NCBI GenBank assembly: GCA_902806595.1
Contig: CADCXC010000035.1
Span: 1,798,001 to 1,862,000, forward strand
Length of the DNA: 64,000 nt
Direction of reading: 5' to 3'
From: Pyrenopolyporus hunteri
Taxonomy: Eukaryota; Ascomycota; Sordariomycetes; Xylariales; Hypoxylaceae
The translations under genes and the position numbers were made by a program. Each line of letters opens with the position of its first letter. Within the stretch, counting starts at the first letter, position 1. Below the pieces are notes generated by a model that saw nothing but the letters and a program-made list of their open reading frames with translations, had not been told where the DNA came from and ran no database searches. Below, piece by piece: positions 58,988 through 64,000 of the stretch.

Positions 58988-60381
58988 ATGAGGGCTTTTC
59001 GAGTTCGCCCATTTATTGGCGGCGCCCCGTCAGGCCGCATCCTTCGGCCCCACCATCCTCCAGCTCTCACGCCGTCGAGCCCGGTCCGGGCCAGTAGCAG
59101 CGGTTTCGTGAGAGGGCGAGGCATCCTTACGAAGCACGTATCACCGTCTATACATCGTGGGGTCCTCATCTCCCGCCCTTACAGTATCGATCATAAATCT
59201 CCTAAACCGCCACCCTTCGCCTTTGCTTTTGAGTAAGTGAGAGTACCAGAATTCCCTAAGGGTGAGCGAGATGAATAGAAGAAGAGAGGCACCGTTGGAG
59301 AACACCTCACTCACAAGAATCTAGCATCGATGGGGTGCTCCTCCACGTCTCGAAGCCGATCCCCGGCGCGACGCAGACGCTCGAGTTCCTGCAGAGACAC
59401 AACATCCCGTTCATCCTGCTCACCAACGGTGGCGGGAAGCACGAGACGGAGCGCGTGGAGGACCTAAGCGCCAAGCTCGGCGTCACGCTCACCACGGACA
59501 ACTTCATCCAATCGCACACGCCCTTTCAGGAACTCGTCGACGACCTCCGCGACAAGACCATCCTCGTCACGGGATCCGACGCATCCAAGTGCCGCGCCAT
59601 CGCCGAGCGGTACGGCTTCCGCCACGTCGTCACGCCCGCGGACATCCTGGCCGCGCACCCGACCATCTGGCCCTTCGACCCGCTCATGGAGGAGCTGTAC
59701 GCGGCGACGGCGCGGCCGCTGCCCTCGGCCAACCCCGCGTTCGCCGCGATCCTCGTGTTCAACGACCCGCGCGACTGGGCGCTGGACATCCAGCTGATCG
59801 TGGACCTGCTGCTGTCGCGCGGCGGCGAGCTGGGCACGTACTCGCCGCGCAACGGGCGCGCGGACCTGCCGAACGCCGGGTGGCAGCGCGACGGCCAGCC
59901 CGCGCTGTACTTCTCGAACCCGGACCTGTTCTGGAGCGCGGCGTACGGCCTCCCGCGCCTGGGCCAGGGCGCCTTCCAGGCGGCGGTCGCCGGCGTCTGG
60001 CGCGAGGTCACGCGCGGCGCCGCGCCGCTCGAGCGCACGGTCGTGGGCAAGCCGCACGGGACGACGTACGGGTTCGCGGAGCGCGTGCTGAACGCGCACC
60101 GCGCGCAGCTGCTGGGCCTGGGCCGGCGCGACTTGCACCCGCTGAGGACGGTCTACATGGTCGGCGATAACCCCGCGAGCGATATCCGCGGCGCGAACGA
60201 GTACGAGAGCCCGGATGGCACGGAGTGGACGTCGGTGCTGGTGCGCACGGGCGTATGGAGCCCCGAGAGGGGCGGCGACCCGGCGTATAAGCCCAAGGTG
60301 ATTGTCGACGATGTTAGGGCTGCGGTGGCGTGGGCGTTGAAGCAGGAGGGTTGGGGAGGGTCGAGCTTTGAGGGGGTATAG
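58988..60381 (+). CDS. HAD-superfamily hydrolase, CECR5/YKR070W type, mitochondrial
   Basis: Exons 58988-59232 and 59325-60381 are joined by a 92-bp intron (GTAAGT...TCTAG) in phase 2. This restores the catalytic FAFAFDIDGVLL motif exactly at the junction. The protein has 433 residues. The N terminus (residues 1-~65) is Arg/Ser-rich with few acids, a mitochondrial presequence. HAD motifs: I is DIDGV (nucleophile Asp and acid/base Asp), II is PFILLTNGGGK, the Lys is in VVGKPHGTTYGF, and IV is MVGDNPASDIRGAN. The family groups with yeast YKR070W and human CECR5/HDHD5, whose substrates are not well defined. The gene follows the mitochondrial SCO1 gene on the same strand. Confidence 0.92.
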
Positions 60382-61936
60382 GGGGTGGTTGTTGTTGGTG
60401 GTGGTGTTGGGTATTGTGTCTACTGGTACCCCCTTTCTAGTGGTGTGGTGGCTACGACCGTTTACTTCAAAGGTTAAGGTTGAGTGAAATCATAGGATGA
60501 CATTTATATAGAGTAGCGCCCGTTACACTGAGAAGCTGCTGTCGGTTGCTGTTAGGGGAAATTGCATGCATAGATCGAGATAAGGTTCATGCATCCGCAT
60601 ACACTGAGATTTCTTAGACCCTAGAAGTTACATACACCAAATTTAAGGCGTATCCCTGGTACTTATACATATTGCCATTGACTCTCCTCATAGTTATGGA
60701 AATATTTTCAAATGTACAGCATTTTCACAAAAGGAGTATGTATGCCTAGGGGCCTATTAAACCTTAGGAGTCCTTAACTAGAACTAGTCAATTAAAACTT
60801 TAGACAAGTATAGCAAGATATATTTTTCGAGGAACCGGATATACGAGTTCGATGACTTTGACCAATCAGAGTCAAAAGGGTTATGTACAGCAGCTTGCTT
60901 ACACTTTGAGAAATGCATGGCTTCTTATAACCAGTAAGAATATTAATTGCTTGATCAGAGCTGGACTATTAGAACCTAGTACGCGATAGCTCAATTCATT
61001 TAACTGCTTAATTCATTTCTTTCGAGATAGGGCTTGGAGGATTGACCTGCGTAGGGATATGTTCGTTAGCTACCTACACGCGTTACGTCATTAAAGGGGA
61101 GCACGTGGTACCAGGAAATCATCCTAGAGGTCGAGCAAAGCAGGTAAAATTCTAGAATCTCTGGTGGCCCATGCAAGTTCCCGAGACCTGATATTCAATC
61201 CACCTTCCGTATAACAAAGTATGTGTTGTACAATACATCCAATACTTAAAATCCCTTAGCGTTACAGCTGGAACTCCCGAGTTTTAGCTTCTTGTCGCAA
61301 CGGATGCCGACTACAACGTGGTAGTACCTACGACACCACTCGTATGAGAGGGAAAGTAGCAGCAAGAGCAGGTACCTGCCTTTCCACTTTATTTAAGGTT
61401 ATCACAAGGGAACATCCCCTGCGACGCGCCGCAACGTACCCTGCAAGGGGGAACCCAGCATCGCAGATTGGCGACTTTTTAATGGGTAATTTGCGGTACT
61501 TATGGTTGTACCTGTGGTACTCAGCGGTATACTCGTACACGTACATACTTACCGCATCCGACAATATTTTTCAAACCATTTTTCGTAGACTTGATATGCT
61601 GCACCTTATCAGTTCAATCCCTCAACCAAGCCTAGTTATCTCTCTTCACGCACATACACACACACGGAGACGTACACGCACATAACACAAACGCACAATC
61701 CTTATAATCGTTCACCCTTGTGCCAAGCCAACGTTATTGTTCGTTCTATTTCTTTGACTCATGAATCTAGGCCCCCGAATTACTGTCCTGCTACCTGCTA
61801 CCTGATAGCATATAACTAGAGTTTAACCCGACTCTTCTTATCTTTGCGAAAAAGAAGCCAGCCCTTCCTACCATTAGCTTCACATAGTCCACACACTCTA
61901 TTTTCCGCTGCCCCTCATTTAGTTTGGAGATCTACT
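60382..61936. other. Intergenic spacer upstream of choline kinase
   Basis: This is about 1.55 kb, AT-rich, with no supported gene. A CACACACA-containing run lies at 61650-61690. Its last 100 bases are CT-rich, consistent with the choline kinase leader. Confidence 0.5.
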
Positions 61937-64000
61937 ATGTCGTCTGCGTCTACGCCCGCCCTCACGGGTGAGGGACTGCCACTCCGATCCGTCTTAAAGC
62001 AGGAAGATGATCCCGAGAGGCCCTCTTCTCAGAATACTACTGGAAGCGCTAAAGGTTTGTTTGTTTGATTCAATTATTATTTTTCCTGTCCAGAACGTCT
62101 TCCTCCACTTACCCCAAAGTATACCTGCTCGCGTGAGATCCAGCTGGTGGCTTGTCCTCAATAGCTACTGAAGCTATCTGAATAGGTCGAGGCACGTGCA
62201 ACTTTAACCTTTGTCGTGAATGATGGTGACGTCTGTCCGCAGACTCCAAGTTACCGCGGTTGTCAGACCTAAGGGTGTGTGCATGGCGCCAATATAACGA
62301 AGCGGACCAAAACCTTATACGGTTTCAAAATATTTGAAGTATAAGTCAGAAACCTCCGTCCATGGAAGTCTGTGGGCGAGTTCTCAAGCCTTCGTCACAC
62401 CTTACCCACCAACAAGCTTTCCCCTTAGAATAACCACATACTTTATGCTTACTCTCTCCCAGCCGTACAGATAGCCGAACCTGAGCCAGACCAGAGCAAT
62501 ACAGATGACACACTTCCAAAAAGGCAATACTCAGCCGGACTCGCGAAGCGCCTCAGCGGCCGTCCTCCTGTGCCAGAACATAACTCTTCGAGGGCCTCGC
62601 TCTTAAGCCAGAACAGCCTAGAGGCTTTAAGCAGCCACAACAGTAGCCAACCCCTCCATCCCCAACAAGAGGGGCTCCGCCCGCATCCTCATCCTCACCA
62701 TCACCATCATCACCATCACTTAGATAGGTTTGTCGCCCAGGTTGCTGATTGGCTGGAACATGAACGAGTCAAGAAGCAAAACAGGCGATCGAGAAGGGTT
62801 CATTCGAACAGACGGAAATGCGTTAAGGATGACACCGATCAAACCGATGAGCAGCAGCAACAGCTTGAGAGACCCCGGGCTTATTCAATCAGCTCCCAAT
62901 CCAGCGATGTGTCTCTGGATACGCTGCAGAAGATAGTCGACGACAATATGGCCGCCTTAGGCCTCCGCGGGATTCCGCACTACACCCCAAGACCTGGCAA
63001 GAAGGCCCAACGGAGAAGATCCATGACGCTACAACGGACGGCCTCGTCAGACACAGAGTATCACGATGGCGACATTCAAGTCCCAAGTTGCGACGCAGTC
63101 CTTGATAATTCAAAAACTCTGGGCTACTCCGGGGGAAAGGCATCTTCCGCAGAGGATGGCGTTCCCGTTTCGAGCAAGAAGGAGGAAAAGGAACGTAAAG
63201 CCTGGATCTCCTTCAAGAACGAGATCATCAAGCTGGCTCATACTCTAAGGCTTAAGGGCTGGAGACGGGTCCCCCTGGATAGCGGAGAACATGTCGATGT
63301 CACTCGCCTTAGCGGGGCTTTGACTAACGCTGTTTACGTCGTCTCGCCGCCGGAGGACGTAGTGATGAGAGGGGACGGAAGTAAGAGAACGCCAGCAAAG
63401 CTGCTCTTGAGAGTTTACGGACCTCAGGCAGACCAAATTATAGATAGAGAGAACGAGTTAAGCGTCCTAAGGAGGCTTGCTAAAAAACGAATTGGCCCTC
63501 GTTTATTGGGAACGTTTACCAACGGCCGCTTCGAGCAGTATCTGAACGCGGTCGCCCTTACAGCAGCTGATCTCAGAGACCCGGACACGTCGAAGCAGAT
63601 CGCGAAGAGAATGAGAGAGTTGCACGATGGAATCGAACTCCTCGATAAAGAAAGAGACGGCGGGCCCATGGTTCTGAAGAACTGGGATAACTGGCTCGAT
63701 AGAGCTTCGCATGTGGTTACATACCTGGATCGGAAGATCCTCTCTGGGGATCCCGGTCCCATCAGAGGCCCGGCGGATTTATGGAAACAACGAGGTCTCG
63801 TCTGCGGAGTTGAATGGTCCGTATTTAAGGACTTGGTGGATAAGTATCGGAAATTTTTATTCGATTACTATGGAGATTCCCGTGTCATACGGGAGCATCT
63901 TGTGTTCGCTCATAGTGACGTAAGTATAAGCCCCTATATCAATCCCTTGATCTGAGAATCGTACTAACTTCCATTAGACTCAATACGGTAATATCCTACG
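61937..64000 (+). CDS. Choline kinase, 3' end beyond the window
   Basis: Exons are 61937-62054, 62463-63919 and 63978-64000, where the window ends inside the third. Intron 1 is unusually long (408 bp, GTTTGT...CCCAG) and intron 2 is 58 bp. Exon 1 starts MSSASTPALTGEGLPL. A long N-terminal extension (~residues 40-250) is Ser/Gln/basic-rich and contains eight successive His near residue 105. The Choline_kin_N-type segment IKLAHTLRLKGWRRVPLD precedes the kinase fold: TRLSGALTNAVYVV (nucleotide-binding loop), LLRVYGPQADQIIDRENELS, and RIGPRLLGTF. The Brenner motif region is HLVFAHSDTQYGNIL, with the catalytic Asp; the intron falls inside it. The enzyme phosphorylates choline with ATP, the first step of the CDP-choline route to phosphatidylcholine. 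The C-terminal DxE motif is outside the window. Confidence 0.92.

Noticed and set aside
59464..60138. Minus-strand 224-codon frame over the HAD hydrolase gene
   Set aside because: Arg/Ala/Val-rich shadow of a GC-rich exon; the plus strand has all HAD motifs.
1..64000. CRISPR arrays, bacterial operons, ribosomal RNA, thiamine riboswitch and a biosynthetic gene cluster
   Set aside because: Looked for and not seen. The window is fungal with spliceosomal introns, and the dioxygenase and tyrosinase are far apart with no core synthase nearby.

Overview
The window is nuclear DNA of a filamentous ascomycete, most likely a sordariomycete-like (Pezizomycotina) fungus. The evidence is many genes broken by short GT...AG introns (about 46-155 bp) with CTAAC/CTAAT-like branch sites, fungus-typical families (DUF3433 membrane protein, ankyrin/CorA-like protein, short tyrosinase, intradiol dioxygenase), GC-rich exons with long gene-poor spacers, and a short interstitial TTAGGG array. 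Exon joins were worked out by hand from splice sites, reading phase and family resemblance. No search or alignment was run.

Layout. 0.7-4.6 kb: ankyrin-repeat/CorA-like membrane protein, with one exon junction that does not keep phase. 5.3 kb: tRNA-Gly(GCC). 5.8-6.9 kb: CCDC97-like protein. 7.3-8.4 kb (minus): intradiol ring-cleavage dioxygenase. 8.4-17.6 kb: a 9-kb gene-poor block holding an LTR-like fragment and a possible gene relic. 17.6-18.4 kb: a small protein made of two copies of one domain. 19 kb: interstitial telomere-like repeat. 21.4-23.1 kb: glucokinase. 24.1-25.3 kb (minus): GNAT acetyltransferase with an N-terminal PIP-box-like motif and an apparent 1-nt frameshift. 26.6-28.0 kb: Sgf11-type zinc-finger protein. 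28.6-29.2 kb (minus): PPIL1-type cyclophilin. 29.9-31.8 kb: signal peptide peptidase. 32.4-34.1 kb (minus): secreted protein with four six-cysteine repeats. 36.5-39.3 kb: DUF3433 membrane protein. 42.2-43.4 kb (minus): Ser-rich hypothetical protein. 48.3-49.6 kb: secreted tyrosinase. 53.3-56.0 kb: coiled-coil hypothetical protein. 57.4-58.4 kb: SCO1. 59.0-60.4 kb: mitochondrial-type HAD hydrolase. 61.9 kb to the end: choline kinase, cut by the window edge.

The genes do not form one pathway or an obvious biosynthetic cluster. Most are housekeeping functions: glucose phosphorylation, copper delivery to cytochrome oxidase, ER intramembrane proteolysis, splicing-linked prolyl isomerisation, chromatin, and phosphatidylcholine synthesis. 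They are mixed with accessory genes: dioxygenase, tyrosinase, Cys-repeat secreted protein, ankyrin/CorA protein and the two-domain protein. Several accessory genes lie beside long gene-poor stretches. The best candidates for something undescribed are the four-fold Cys-repeat secreted protein and the two-domain protein in the gene-poor block.
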